Origin: Sphingobacterium lumbrici
Lineage (GTDB): Bacteria > Bacteroidota > Bacteroidia > Sphingobacteriales > Sphingobacteriaceae
NCBI RefSeq assembly: GCF_006476045.1
Contig: NZ_SRZY01000023.1
Span: forward strand, 434,001 to 498,000
Length of the DNA stretch: 64,000 bases
Direction of reading: 5' to 3'
The position numbers and the translations under genes were made by a program. This document shows, piece by piece, positions 1 to 8,089 of this stretch (within the stretch, counting starts at the first letter, position 1; the number at the start of each line of letters is the position of its first letter). Under the pieces are notes generated by a model. The model was not told the origin of the DNA. It saw only the letters and a list, made by a program, of their open reading frames with translations, and did not search any database.

Positions 1-2
1 GC

Positions 3-329
3 GGAGCGACGCTTTCTGCCGGACAAGCCCAACTGGTATCCTTCATCCGTGCGCTAGTGCATGATCCGAAAATATTAATTCTCGATGAAGCGACCTCTTC
101 TATTGATACGGAGACCGAACAACTCATTCAGTCTGCGATTGATAATTTAATGGAAGGAAGAACGGCAATTGTTATCGCCCATCGGTTATCTACCATTCAA
201 AAAGCAGATAAAATTATCGTACTCGATAAAGGAGAAATTAAGGAAATGGGATCGCATCAGGAACTTCTTACCCTAGACGGGCACTACAAAAAACTGTATG
301 ACCTACAGTTCAATTCGATTGGTATTTAA
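3..329 (+). CDS. ABC transporter ATP-binding subunit, C-terminal part (exporter type)
   Basis: This is the last third of an ABC ATPase whose start lies outside the window; the frame is open from base 3. In order it shows the ABC signature (LSAGQAQL), Walker B with D-loop ([12 protein letters not shown]) and the H-loop (IVIAHRLST), followed by the usual GSHQELL tail. The order and spacing are those of fused exporter half-transporters of the MsbA/LmrA type, which move lipids or drugs out of the cytoplasm with ATP. The substrate cannot be told because the membrane domain is not visible. It ends at TAA 327-329, and the next gene is on the other strand. Confidence 0.85.
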   Translation, partial: GATLSAGQAQLVSFIRALVHDPKILILDEATSSIDTETEQLIQSAIDNLMEGRTAIVIAHRLSTIQKADKIIVLDKGEIKEMGSHQELLTLDGHYKKLYDLQFNSIGI

Positions 330-462
330 ACAAAAAAACAATCCCTCGCAGGGAAATCCATTGAGGGAATTGTCATTGAGAAGAGATACAACAAACTAGA
401 AAATAGTGCCTAACCGGCTCGTCGCATTGGGAAAACGCACAAGCAGCTAGGACTTAATATTG

Positions 463-780
463 TTAATTTATCAATTGATAAATTTCACGCATATAATAGG
501 CCTCATTTAGTGATCCTGTGAAATCAGCCCATTCGTCTTCTGTGAACGTAAATAAAATTTCATATACCGGGGTAGTGAGCAGTAACCTAGAGTCTCCATC
601 TGGAAATCTGACAAATTCTTCCGACCCTATTTTACTTCTTATCTCACCTAAGAAACTAGTATACTGATTGGCATTAAAAGTCAGCAGGAAAGAATTCTGC
701 CATATATAATGACTTTGACATTGACTACAATAACTTATTGTTGTATTTCCTTTAGCACTTAATATAATGGACTGACACAT
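463..780 (-). CDS. DUF6686-like small protein
   Basis: A 105-residue protein with no signal peptide or membrane segment. It has an MC start, a CxxC pair near residues 18-21 (YCSQCQ), a central proline/glycine turn and an acidic C-terminal part (FTFTEDEWADF...LNEAYYMREIYQLIN). The overall layout matches small Bacteroidota proteins filed as DUF6686, recalled from memory and not searched. The function is unknown. The CxxC pair could bind a metal, but only two cysteines of that kind are present. It stands alone on the minus strand, downstream of the M3 peptidase and its terminator. Confidence 0.6.
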   Translation of the reverse strand: MCQSIILSAKGNTTISYCSQCQSHYIWQNSFLLTFNANQYTSFLGEIRSKIGSEEFVRFPDGDSRLLLTTPVYEILFTFTEDEWADFTGSLNEAYYMREIYQLIN

Positions 781-845
781 ACTTTAATCTTATTTAGATC
801 AAATATAAATAAGATTACTTAATATCCAAATTTTTATTAAACAAA

Positions 846-886
846 AAAGCGCCTGACCATCCTTTTTAAAGATGGTCAGGCGCTTT
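846..886 (-). terminator. Rho-independent terminator of the M3 peptidase gene
   Basis: A perfect 16-base stem (AAAGCGCCTGACCATC at 846-861 with its complement at 871-886) and a 9-base loop. Read on the minus strand it is followed by TTTTTTGTTT. It lies 20 bases beyond the stop codon of the M3 peptidase. Confidence 0.9.
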
Positions 887-906
887 CCATTTTTCGAACA
901 ATGCTT

Positions 907-3021
907 TTAGTTCAATCCTCTTTTCTTCATCAAGTGAATCGGGTCTGGGTCTGCCCCACGGAACGTGCGGTACATCTCTGCAGGATTACCTGTTCCCCCT
1001 CTTTCCAAAATACTTTTACGGAACGAGGCTGCAGTGCCTTGATCGTATAACCCTTTTTCCTTGAACGCTGCAAATGCATCAGAATCCAGTACTTCAGACC
1101 AAATATAACTATAGTAGCCTGCAGAGTATCCCCCTGAGAAAATGTGCTGAAAATAAGAACTTCTATAACGTGGAATAATTGCATCTATTAAGCCAATTTT
1201 TGCCATTGCATCTTTTTCAAAAGCATTTACTTCCGTAGTGATCGGGCTGGTAGTAGCGTGATAGTTCATATCCAACAGGGAAGCAGACAAATACTCTACT
1301 GTTGCGAATCCTTGATCAAACGTACCAGCTTTGTCCATTTTCGCGATCAATGAATCTGGGATGGCTTCACCTGTTTGATAATGCTTTGCATACGTTTTTA
1401 GTACTTCCGCATCAGCAGCCCAATTTTCCATGATTTGTGAAGGCAATTCTACAAAGTCACGCGGCACCGATGTTCCAGAAAGCGACTTATATTTAACATT
1501 GGACAATAAACCATGTAACGCATGGCCAAATTCGTGAAATAACGTACTTGCCTCATCAAATGTTAATAGTGCCGGTTGGTCTCCCACTGGTTTTGTAAAA
1601 TTACACACTATAGAAATTACGGGTGCTACACGCTGTCCTTCTTCTTTATACTGCTTGCGATAAGAAGTCATCCAAGCACCTCCCCGTTTTGATTCGCGTG
1701 GAAAAAAATCCGCAAATAGAAGCCCAAGGTGTGATCCGTCTTTATCTTTTACTTCGTAGACTTCGACCTCCGGATGATAGACCGGTACATTGTTCAATGC
1801 AACGAACGATAAGCCCCATAACTTGCTGGCAGTTGCAAATGCGCCTTCGCGTACTGCTGAAAGGCTAAAATACGGCTTGATTTCGGCTTCATTCAATGCA
1901 AAACGCTTAACCCTGATTTTTTCAGCATAATACCTCCAATCGTAAGGAGCAACCTTGAACGTATCTTTGGTGGCGTAGATTTCCTTTTGAATATCTTCAG
2001 CTTCGATCTTGGCCTTCGTCAACGCAGGAGTCCACAATTTGTTTAGTAACTCATATACATTTTTTGGATCTGATGCCATTGATTCTTCCAATACGTAAGC
2101 CGCATGCGATGGATATCCTAGTAATTTTGCTTTTTCCAACCGCAGGTTCGCAATTTCAACCAATGCTTTTTTATTATCATTCGCATTTCCATTGTTACCA
2201 CGCAACTGGTAGGCTTCCCAGATTTGTTTACGTAAATTACGGTTATCCGCATACTGCAAAAACGGCATAACGGAAGGATTAGAGAGCGTGAACACCCATT
2301 TCCCTTCTTTGCCCTTTGCTTTGGCAACATCTGCTGCTGCCGAGATTAATCCCTCAGGTAAACCCGCTAAATCTTCCTTTTTATCCACGACCAACTCATA
2401 TTCGTTGGTTTCGGCCAATAAGTTTTGACCAAATTGAATCGTCAAAACCGAAAGCTTAGCGTTGATCTTTTTTAACTTTTCCTTATCTGTGTCTGATAAA
2501 TTTGCCCCCGAACGGACAAAACGCTTATACGTCTCTTCCAACAATTTAATATCTTCGGCATCCACACCTAAGCTTTCCCTTTTACTATAAACTTCTTTTA
2601 CACGTGCAAAAAGCTTCGGATTAAGATTGATTTCATCACTATGTGCAGCAAACACAGGTGCCAAATCTTTAGCAATAGCTTGAATGGTATCATTTGTGTT
2701 AGCTTGGTTTAGGTTTGAAAAAACAGTAGAAACCTTGTTAAGTAGCGACCCTGCATTTTCCAACGCCAAAATGGTATTGGCAAAACCTGCTTCCTCTTCG
2801 TTACTAACGATTTCTTCTATTTCCAAATTATGCTGCTGTAAAGCTTCCTCAAAAGCGGGTCTAAAATGCTCATCTTTAATCTGGTCAAACGCTGGAACAT
2901 TAAAAGGTGTCTCATTATCAATCAATAAAGGATTGTCTGATTGCTTTTGCTTTTCTTCATTGTTACAACCAACAAATATTGAAGCGATTACCATAAAAGG
3001 CAAGAAACTTTTTTTATTCAT
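907..3021 (-). CDS. M3 family zinc metallopeptidase, lipoprotein (peptidyl-dipeptidase Dcp-like)
   Basis: About 704 residues, the usual size of the thimet oligopeptidase/Dcp family. The zinc motif HEFGH is at residues 496-500 (bases 1522-1536) in the context TLFHEFGHALHG, with the downstream C-terminal motif region GGYSAGYYSYIWSEV also conserved. The N-terminus MNKKSFLPFMVIASIFVGC is a lipoprotein signal with the lipobox cysteine at residue 19, so the enzyme should be anchored in the cell envelope and cleave short peptides there. The start at 3021 is preferred to an in-frame ATG at 3045 because it gives a clean signal peptide. A TAnnTTTG -7 element (TACCTTTG on the minus strand, 3059-3066) lies upstream. 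Confidence 0.92.
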   Translation of the reverse strand: MNKKSFLPFMVIASIFVGCNNEEKQKQSDNPLLIDNETPFNVPAFDQIKDEHFRPAFEEALQQHNLEIEEIVSNEEEAGFANTILALENAGSLLNKVSTVFSNLNQANTNDTIQAIAKDLAPVFAAHSDEINLNPKLFARVKEVYSKRESLGVDAEDIKLLEETYKRFVRSGANLSDTDKEKLKKINAKLSVLTIQFGQNLLAETNEYELVVDKKEDLAGLPEGLISAAADVAKAKGKEGKWVFTLSNPSVMPFLQYADNRNLRKQIWEAYQLRGNNGNANDNKKALVEIANLRLEKAKLLGYPSHAAYVLEESMASDPKNVYELLNKLWTPALTKAKIEAEDIQKEIYATKDTFKVAPYDWRYYAEKIRVKRFALNEAEIKPYFSLSAVREGAFATASKLWGLSFVALNNVPVYHPEVEVYEVKDKDGSHLGLLFADFFPRESKRGGAWMTSYRKQYKEEGQRVAPVISIVCNFTKPVGDQPALLTFDEASTLFHEFGHALHGLLSNVKYKSLSGTSVPRDFVELPSQIMENWAADAEVLKTYAKHYQTGEAIPDSLIAKMDKAGTFDQGFATVEYLSASLLDMNYHATTSPITTEVNAFEKDAMAKIGLIDAIIPRYRSSYFQHIFSGGYSAGYYSYIWSEVLDSDAFAAFKEKGLYDQGTAASFRKSILERGGTGNPAEMYRTFRGADPDPIHLMKKRGLN

Positions 3022-3172
3022 TTCGGATTTATTATTTGTTTGCACTACTAAAATTTATTGCAAAGGTAAGGATTATTTGAGCAATCCTTTTGCATCAACA
3101 TATTTTTAAAATTTATCGTGGTATTATTGTTACTTTTATGCGCAAAAAGCGTCAAATAGTAATTTTTTTAAA

Positions 3173-4273
3173 ATGAGCTCAATAAAACAATTCTTTTGGT
3201 GGTGCGCCGGTGTCCACGAAAAAACACTAGTACATTTTCCTGAAGAAGGAAGCAAATATGTAAGCATAGGTGCTACAATTTTTTTTACGGGTCTTTTCGC
3301 AAGTATTGCCGGCGGATACGCCTTGTATTTTGTGTTCAGCGGAAGTCCCAATGCACTATTTTATGCTCTCTTATTTGGTTTGATTTGGGGATTAGCCATT
3401 TTCAATCTTGACAGATACATCGTATTGAGCATCGACAAAACAAAGTCTAGCGGCAAACAATTTTTACAGGCTCTACCACGTATTATATTGGCCATAATTA
3501 TCGGATTAGTGATCTCACGGCCACTTGAACTAAAGATTTTTGAAAAAGAAATCAAAGAGCATCTCCGGGTGGAATACCTCAAACAACAGCGCGCCACTAT
3601 TGATACATTGAATAGCACATTTGAAAATAAATATCTGGTAGAATATAGCCAGCTTGCCGCTTTAAAAAAACAGGCCGATTCGTTAGAAAGTACTATTAAA
3701 ACTTCACGGCAACAGCTAAATCACGAAATCTTCGGAACGAAGACAGAAGAAACATCCGGTGTATTGGGCTATGGACCTTATGCAAAGATGAAGGAAGAAA
3801 ATTTAAAAAAACAAGAAATTTATTTGGACACCTTACGTTCGCGCATCCAAACTAAGGAGTCTCAATTATTGGATAGAAAAACACATGAAGGTCTGATGGA
3901 TCAAAAGATATTGTCGGACAATGGATTGGATAGCGTAATAAATATTGCTGGATTTGCTGACCGAAACGCTGCTTTGAGCAATCTTCATAAAAATCCGGAT
4001 GGCACGATAAATAAATCCACTGAATATGCCGTCATTTTCATTACTCTTCTTTTTATATTTTTTGAATGTCTACCTGTGTTTGTAAAGCTAATGAGCGGGC
4101 GGGATACATATGATAACGCAATATTAAGTCAAAAAATCATTAATAATTACGAATCAGACACGAATATTGATGCAGAAAAGCAAGCCTTGGATAAACTGAA
4201 AGGGCATCGTACTGACGTAGCAATACAACGGCGTATGGATAGGTTGAATAAGGATTATGAGGCCTCGAAATGA
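3173..4273 (+). CDS. DUF4407 membrane protein
   Basis: A 366-residue protein with three membrane segments near the N-terminus (about residues 28-53, 62-88 and 98-120), a long charged helical section of about 150 residues likely to form a coiled coil, and a fourth membrane segment near residue 285 (YAVIFITLLFIFFECLPVF). The start FFWWCAGVHEKTL, the motif GLAIFNLDRYIV and the R-P-L-E-L segment are typical of DUF4407 proteins. The function of this family is not established. It is transcribed away from the M3 peptidase and is followed by the Snf2 remnant on the opposite strand. Confidence 0.8.
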   Translation: MSSIKQFFWWCAGVHEKTLVHFPEEGSKYVSIGATIFFTGLFASIAGGYALYFVFSGSPNALFYALLFGLIWGLAIFNLDRYIVLSIDKTKSSGKQFLQALPRIILAIIIGLVISRPLELKIFEKEIKEHLRVEYLKQQRATIDTLNSTFENKYLVEYSQLAALKKQADSLESTIKTSRQQLNHEIFGTKTEETSGVLGYGPYAKMKEENLKKQEIYLDTLRSRIQTKESQLLDRKTHEGLMDQKILSDNGLDSVINIAGFADRNAALSNLHKNPDGTINKSTEYAVIFITLLFIFFECLPVFVKLMSGRDTYDNAILSQKIINNYESDTNIDAEKQALDKLKGHRTDVAIQRRMDRLNKDYEASK

Positions 4274-4400
4274 AACAAAAAGAAAGATCCTGAAGCGGGG
4301 AGCGACAAGATCTTTCAAACCAATTATTAACCTATTACAAATAACATAAGTTTGCCGCAATTTGTTACAATGACCGTGTTATTTTAACATTTTTTTAACA

Positions 4401-4773
4401 TCAAGTGTCGCCATCAACACATTGCCTCAACAATTCAAGCGAATCATTTTTAGATAAATTACTCAACCTCAACGTGTCTGCTTTTGCCAGATCTTGAGCG
4501 AGCTTGCTTTTCCGTTGTTGAAGATATCCAACTTTTTCTTCGATCGTGTCGGGACAAATCAGCCGTACAACAATTACATTCTTTGTCCATCCGATAACTG
4601 CGGTCGACAACCTGATTCTCAATAGCAGGATTCCACCAAGGGTCTATCAGATAAACATAATCTGCCTCTGTGAAATTAAGTCCTGTACCTACAGATTGAA
4701 GATGCTTCAATAAGTGAACATAAGAGAGTGAATGTATATCGGTGTCGTGCGACGATTCGTGCAATTTAATCAT
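4401..4773 (-). pseudogene. Remnant of a Snf2-type helicase C-terminus, frameshifted
   Basis: The minus strand encodes the last part of a Snf2/SWI2 helicase. One frame gives GTGLNFTEADYVYLIDPWWN and VVDRSYRMDK (helicase motifs V and VI region). The reading then continues in a second frame as NVIVVRLICPDTIEEKVGYL and runs to a stop at 4401. The switch falls at about base 4580 and is explained by one extra base after the RMDK codons. The rest of the helicase, normally more than 800 residues including the ATP-binding lobe, is absent upstream, so the locus is a 3' scrap that also carries a frameshift. Confidence 0.8.
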
Positions 4774-4880
4774 CTAGTAAGTACTAGAGCTGCTTATTTT
4801 TCTTTTAAAGCCACGATTCTGTGACACGGGCTAAAAAACCGTTAAAAAACGTTAAATACATGTTTGCTATAACGTTTTAT

Positions 4881-4912
4881 TTTGATTATATAAAAAAAGT
4901 GCCCTACATTTG
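4881..4912 (+). promoter_or_regulatory. Orphan Bacteroidota-type promoter
   Basis: TTTG at 4881-4884, exactly 20 bases, then TACATTTG at 4905-4912, a full match to TTTG-N19/20-TAnnTTTG. No open reading frame follows on this strand; a terminator lies about 35 bases beyond. Confidence 0.65.
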
Positions 4913-4918
4913 TATCAT

Positions 4919-4985
4919 CATAATTTAGGTTTATAATTGGTTAGTAAAGGTTTTCATTCTCCCCGTTTGAAAACCTTTCTTTTTT
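4919..4985 (+). ncRNA. Candidate small RNA of about 67 bases
   Basis: Transcription from the promoter at 4881-4912 should begin near 4919 and would stop at a strong intrinsic terminator: a perfect 11-bp stem (AAAGGTTTTCA 4946-4956 with TGAAAACCTTT 4968-4978), an 11-base loop, then CTTTTTT. The unit lies between the Snf2 remnant and the end of the guanylyltransferase gene, both on the minus strand, and the T-tract is on the plus side, so the terminator does not serve those genes. No credible peptide is encoded. It could also be the surviving leader of a deleted gene. Confidence 0.4.
4946..4985 (+). terminator. Intrinsic terminator of the orphan unit
   Basis: Perfect 11-bp stem with an 11-base loop (TTCTCCCCGTT) and a T-tract at 4980-4985 on the plus strand. 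Confidence 0.75.
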
Positions 4986-5025
4986 CTGAAAACATTTATT
5001 TTATCACTTTATTACCTTCTAGACT

Positions 5026-6015
5026 TTACAGTAACGGCGAATTATGGTGTTCCAATTCTTCATACAAGTGTTTTACATCTTGTGACGAACGTTTATGCAC
5101 AACTAATATGGCATCTTCGGTATAGACAAGAATGGTATTCTCTACACCTAAGAACGAAACGTATTTTTCGGTACCAATGACCATATTTCCACTACCATCG
5201 ACTTGATGCCCTTTTACTTTGAGGTAATCGTACAACGAGTCGTAAGACCCCATATCAGACCAAATAAAGTTAGAAGGAATGACCTTTATACGTTCACTAC
5301 GCTCCATTACAGCATAATCAATACTTTTTGATGGTATCTTAGCCGAAAGATCAGCTGAAAATACACCATCCTGTGCGGACTCATATACTTCTTTAGATGC
5401 CCGGAAAACTTTAGGTTCAAAACGGAATAATTCTTCGAGGTAAATGGATGCCTTAAAGCAAAATATCCCGGAATTCCATAAGAAGTTTCCTTTTTTCAAA
5501 AATTCCTTTGCTGTATCTTCATTGGGTTTTTCCCGGAATGAACGCACGTCATTCCCTTGGTATTCGATGTAACCGTATCCGGTCTCCGGACGTGTAGGCT
5601 GAATACCGAAGGTCACTAAAAACCCTTCTTCAGCATATTTTATCCCTTCACGCATAATATTTTCATATTCTTCCTGATTTTCGATCAAATGATCCGACGG
5701 TGTAACGATTAGGATATCATCCGGATCGCATGCCATTGCGGCAAAAGCAATCGCGGCAGCGGTGTTGCGAGGTGCTGCCTCGACTATTGTTTGACTGTTG
5801 GCTGTGGTAAGGAATTCCCTAGCTAGGTCAACATTTTTGATTCCTCCTACCATGACAGTCTTATCTGTGACTGCCTGATTTCGGGCTACTGTCAGTTCAA
5901 ACAGGGACCGTCCTTCAAACAAGGGAATATATTGCTTGGGCTTTGACTTACGAGACAAAGGCCATAGACGCGATCCCACACCTCCAGACAATATTACATT
6001 AACAACAGATGCCAT
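5026..6015 (-). CDS. Mannose-1-phosphate guanylyltransferase
   Basis: A 329-residue nucleotidyltransferase that makes GDP-mannose from GTP and mannose 1-phosphate, feeding surface polysaccharide synthesis. It begins with the family signature SGGVGSRLWPLSRKSKPKQ, followed by TPSDHLI (about residue 105), GYGYIEY and the FREKP motif, and NSGIFCFKASIYLEE. It has the nucleotidyltransferase domain and a short C-terminal beta part, without the phosphomannose isomerase domain of long ManC proteins. It starts 21 bases after the exonuclease gene ends and is probably co-transcribed with it and rarA. Confidence 0.93.
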   Translation of the reverse strand: MASVVNVILSGGVGSRLWPLSRKSKPKQYIPLFEGRSLFELTVARNQAVTDKTVMVGGIKNVDLAREFLTTANSQTIVEAAPRNTAAAIAFAAMACDPDDILIVTPSDHLIENQEEYENIMREGIKYAEEGFLVTFGIQPTRPETGYGYIEYQGNDVRSFREKPNEDTAKEFLKKGNFLWNSGIFCFKASIYLEELFRFEPKVFRASKEVYESAQDGVFSADLSAKIPSKSIDYAVMERSERIKVIPSNFIWSDMGSYDSLYDYLKVKGHQVDGSGNMVIGTEKYVSFLGVENTILVYTEDAILVVHKRSSQDVKHLYEELEHHNSPLL

Positions 6016-6036
6016 ATATTTTATTTTCGTAGATAT

Positions 6037-6555
6037 CTAAATAATTAAAGAATCAGCCGCTCTATCCTGATGTAGATATAACAGCGCGCTTGCACGTGCA
6101 TCGGATAACGCATCATGATGGTCTAATGGAATGCCCATCACTTGGCAACACATGCTTAATTTTGTTTTTAAGAACCCTTTTGATCTATAAATATTGCTGG
6201 TGCAATCCCATTTTTCCGGTAGATCTAAGGATTTGTAATTCAAGCCATAAAATTTCATCGTTCGCTGTAGTACCGATCGGTCAAAAAGTTCATTATGCGC
6301 AACCATCTTTTGGCCCAATAACAAAGGTTCTAACTGCGGAAATAATTCTATGAAGGTCAATGCATTCGAAGTGTCCTTTGCTTTAATACCATGAACGCGA
6401 GTAGTTTGCCACATGTATTTGTTCTGTGGGGGACGTACTAAACTGTAAAATTCATTTATGATCTTTCCCCCTACTACATTTACGATCCCCACTGAACATA
6501 CACTCACATAATCGGAAGTCGCTAATTCAAAATCTATCGCGGTAAATGTTTCCAT
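6037..6555 (-). CDS. 3'-5' exonuclease, DNA polymerase III epsilon-like (DEDDh)
   Basis: About 172 residues of an RNase T/DnaQ-type exonuclease. All acidic ligands of a DEDDh enzyme can be seen: D-x-E in AIDFELA near the start, the N/D pair in AHNELFDRSVL, and the H...D pair in HHDALSDARAS. The start METFTAIDFE at 6555 is chosen; the frame is open to 6624, but those 23 extra residues lie before the first beta strand of the fold. The gene sits between rarA and the guanylyltransferase. A repair or RNA-processing role is plausible, but it is too short to be a polymerase subunit with a clamp-binding tail. Confidence 0.85.
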   Translation of the reverse strand: METFTAIDFELATSDYVSVCSVGIVNVVGGKIINEFYSLVRPPQNKYMWQTTRVHGIKAKDTSNALTFIELFPQLEPLLLGQKMVAHNELFDRSVLQRTMKFYGLNYKSLDLPEKWDCTSNIYRSKGFLKTKLSMCCQVMGIPLDHHDALSDARASALLYLHQDRAADSLII

Positions 6556-6648
6556 ACTGAACAAAGTTAACAATTTGAGATTGAATATCTGTAAAGTCGT
6601 AAAGTTGTTTATTCGTGAAGCCAATCCTACGGCTTTACATCTTCACAC

Positions 6649-7929
6649 TTAATATCCGTACTTATTCCCCCATTTTTCTTTTAACGACTGCCGAAGCTTC
6701 TCTTCTGCACTGTTTTTCCCGGGATCATACAGTTTTGTATTGCTTATAGTCTCAGGCATATACTCTTGATTAACAAAATTACCGGTAAAACCGTGGGCAT
6801 ATTTATATTCGACACCATATTTTAACTCCTTCATCAATTTGGTTGGAGCATTCCGAAGGTGTAAAGGCACAGACAGGTCGCCGGTCTGCTTCACCAATGC
6901 CTGTGCTTTATTGATTGCTTCATAGGCAGCATTGCTCTTCATCGAACTCGCCAGATAGGAAACTGTTTGCGCAAGAACAATCCGAGACTCTGGCCAACCT
7001 ATCACATTGACCGCCTGAAAACAGCTATTGGCCAACAGTAGCGCATTGGGATTGGCATTGCCAATATCTTCTGAAGCCAAAATCAATAGCCGCCGCGCAA
7101 TAAAAGAGGGATCTTCACCACCCTCTATCATACGTGCCAACCAATATACAGCTGCATTTGGATCGGAACCACGAATGGATTTGATAAATGCCGAAATGAT
7201 ATCGTAATGCTGTTCGCCTGTTTTATCATAGCGTGCCATATTTTGTTGCACTTGTTGCAATACAAAATCATTTGTAATAGTCTTATTGTATGGAACCGCT
7301 GCATTCACGACGAGCTCAAATACGTTTAACAAACGTCGGGCATCACCTCCTGAGATACGAATCAACGCATCAAATTCTTGAATCTCTATAATATCATTTT
7401 TCAAAAATTCATCTTCCTTAATGGCTTTCTGAATCAACGAAATCAGATCCTCCTCACTTAAATTTTCCAATACATAAACCTGACAGCGAGACAATAATGC
7501 TGAAATCACTTCAAAAGAAGGGTTCTCTGTTGTAGCACCAATCAGCGTGACTAACCCTTTTTCTACGGCTCCCAATAGCGAATCTTGCTGGGATTTTGAA
7601 AACCGATGTATCTCATCGATAAAAAGGATAGGCTGCTCCTGATTAAAGTTCATCAACTGCTCGGCCTTATCGATGACTTCTCTTACATCCTTCACCCCAG
7701 ATTTAATGGCACTCAAGCTGAAAAAAGGTCGTTCTAATTCTTTGGCAATCAAAAAAGCCAGGCTTGTTTTCCCAACTCCTGGAGGGCCCCAGAGTATCAT
7801 GGAAGGAATATTTTGTTGTATTATTGCGTTACGGAGAACAGCATTTTCACCTACAATATGCTGCTGACCTACATAATCATTTAGATTCTTAGGCCGTAAT
7901 CGCTCTGCTAACGGAATTCGTGTCACCAT
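6649..7929 (-). CDS. rarA: Replication-associated recombination protein A (AAA+ ATPase)
   Basis: A 426-residue AAA+ ATPase of the RarA/MgsA/WRNIP1 family, which acts at stalled replication forks. Visible are PLAERLRPKNLNDYVGQQH at the N-terminus, Walker A GPPGVGKT (about residue 48), Walker B ILFIDEIHRFSKSQQD, sensor 1 GATTENPSFEV and arginine finger ALLSRCQVY. The C-terminal tetramerisation region carries IRGSDPNAAVYWLARMIEGG and ILASEDIGNANP. Length and motif order match the family. It is the first gene of a likely rarA-exonuclease-guanylyltransferase unit with its own promoter. Confidence 0.96.
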   Translation of the reverse strand: MVTRIPLAERLRPKNLNDYVGQQHIVGENAVLRNAIIQQNIPSMILWGPPGVGKTSLAFLIAKELERPFFSLSAIKSGVKDVREVIDKAEQLMNFNQEQPILFIDEIHRFSKSQQDSLLGAVEKGLVTLIGATTENPSFEVISALLSRCQVYVLENLSEEDLISLIQKAIKEDEFLKNDIIEIQEFDALIRISGGDARRLLNVFELVVNAAVPYNKTITNDFVLQQVQQNMARYDKTGEQHYDIISAFIKSIRGSDPNAAVYWLARMIEGGEDPSFIARRLLILASEDIGNANPNALLLANSCFQAVNVIGWPESRIVLAQTVSYLASSMKSNAAYEAINKAQALVKQTGDLSVPLHLRNAPTKLMKELKYGVEYKYAHGFTGNFVNQEYMPETISNTKLYDPGKNSAEEKLRQSLKEKWGNKYGY

Positions 7930-7961
7930 ATGTACAAACTTAAGCGATTTTTTACCAACCT

Positions 7962-7993
7962 CAAACTTAGATGATAAGGTTACTATGATGCAA
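7962..7993 (-). promoter_or_regulatory. Promoter of rarA
   Basis: On the minus strand, TTG (7991-7993), 21 bases, then TAAGTTTG (7962-7969). This fits the Bacteroidota housekeeping promoter, about 33 bases before the rarA start codon. Confidence 0.6.
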
Positions 7994-8044
7994 GTGATTC
8001 ATTTGTGTATGCCGACAATGTATGAATAGGCTCATTATGTTCGG

Positions 8045-8076
8045 TTTGTGAATGCAAAGCATTTTAGCTAAGTTTG
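8045..8076 (+). promoter_or_regulatory. Promoter of the TPR protein gene
   Basis: TTTG (8045-8048), 20 bases, TAAGTTTG (8069-8076): a complete consensus match. The start codon of the next gene is at 8090, so the predicted leader is very short, roughly 7 bases. Confidence 0.7.
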
Positions 8077-8089
8077 ATAAAATCGTTAT

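Noticed and set aside
330-375. Imperfect stem CAATCCCTC/GAGGGAATTG after the ABC gene as terminator
   Set aside because: The stem has a bulge and there is no T-tract on the plus strand; too weak to list.
2684-3109. A 141-codon plus-strand frame over the M3 peptidase start
   Set aside because: Antisense to the conserved peptidase N-terminal region; no family features.
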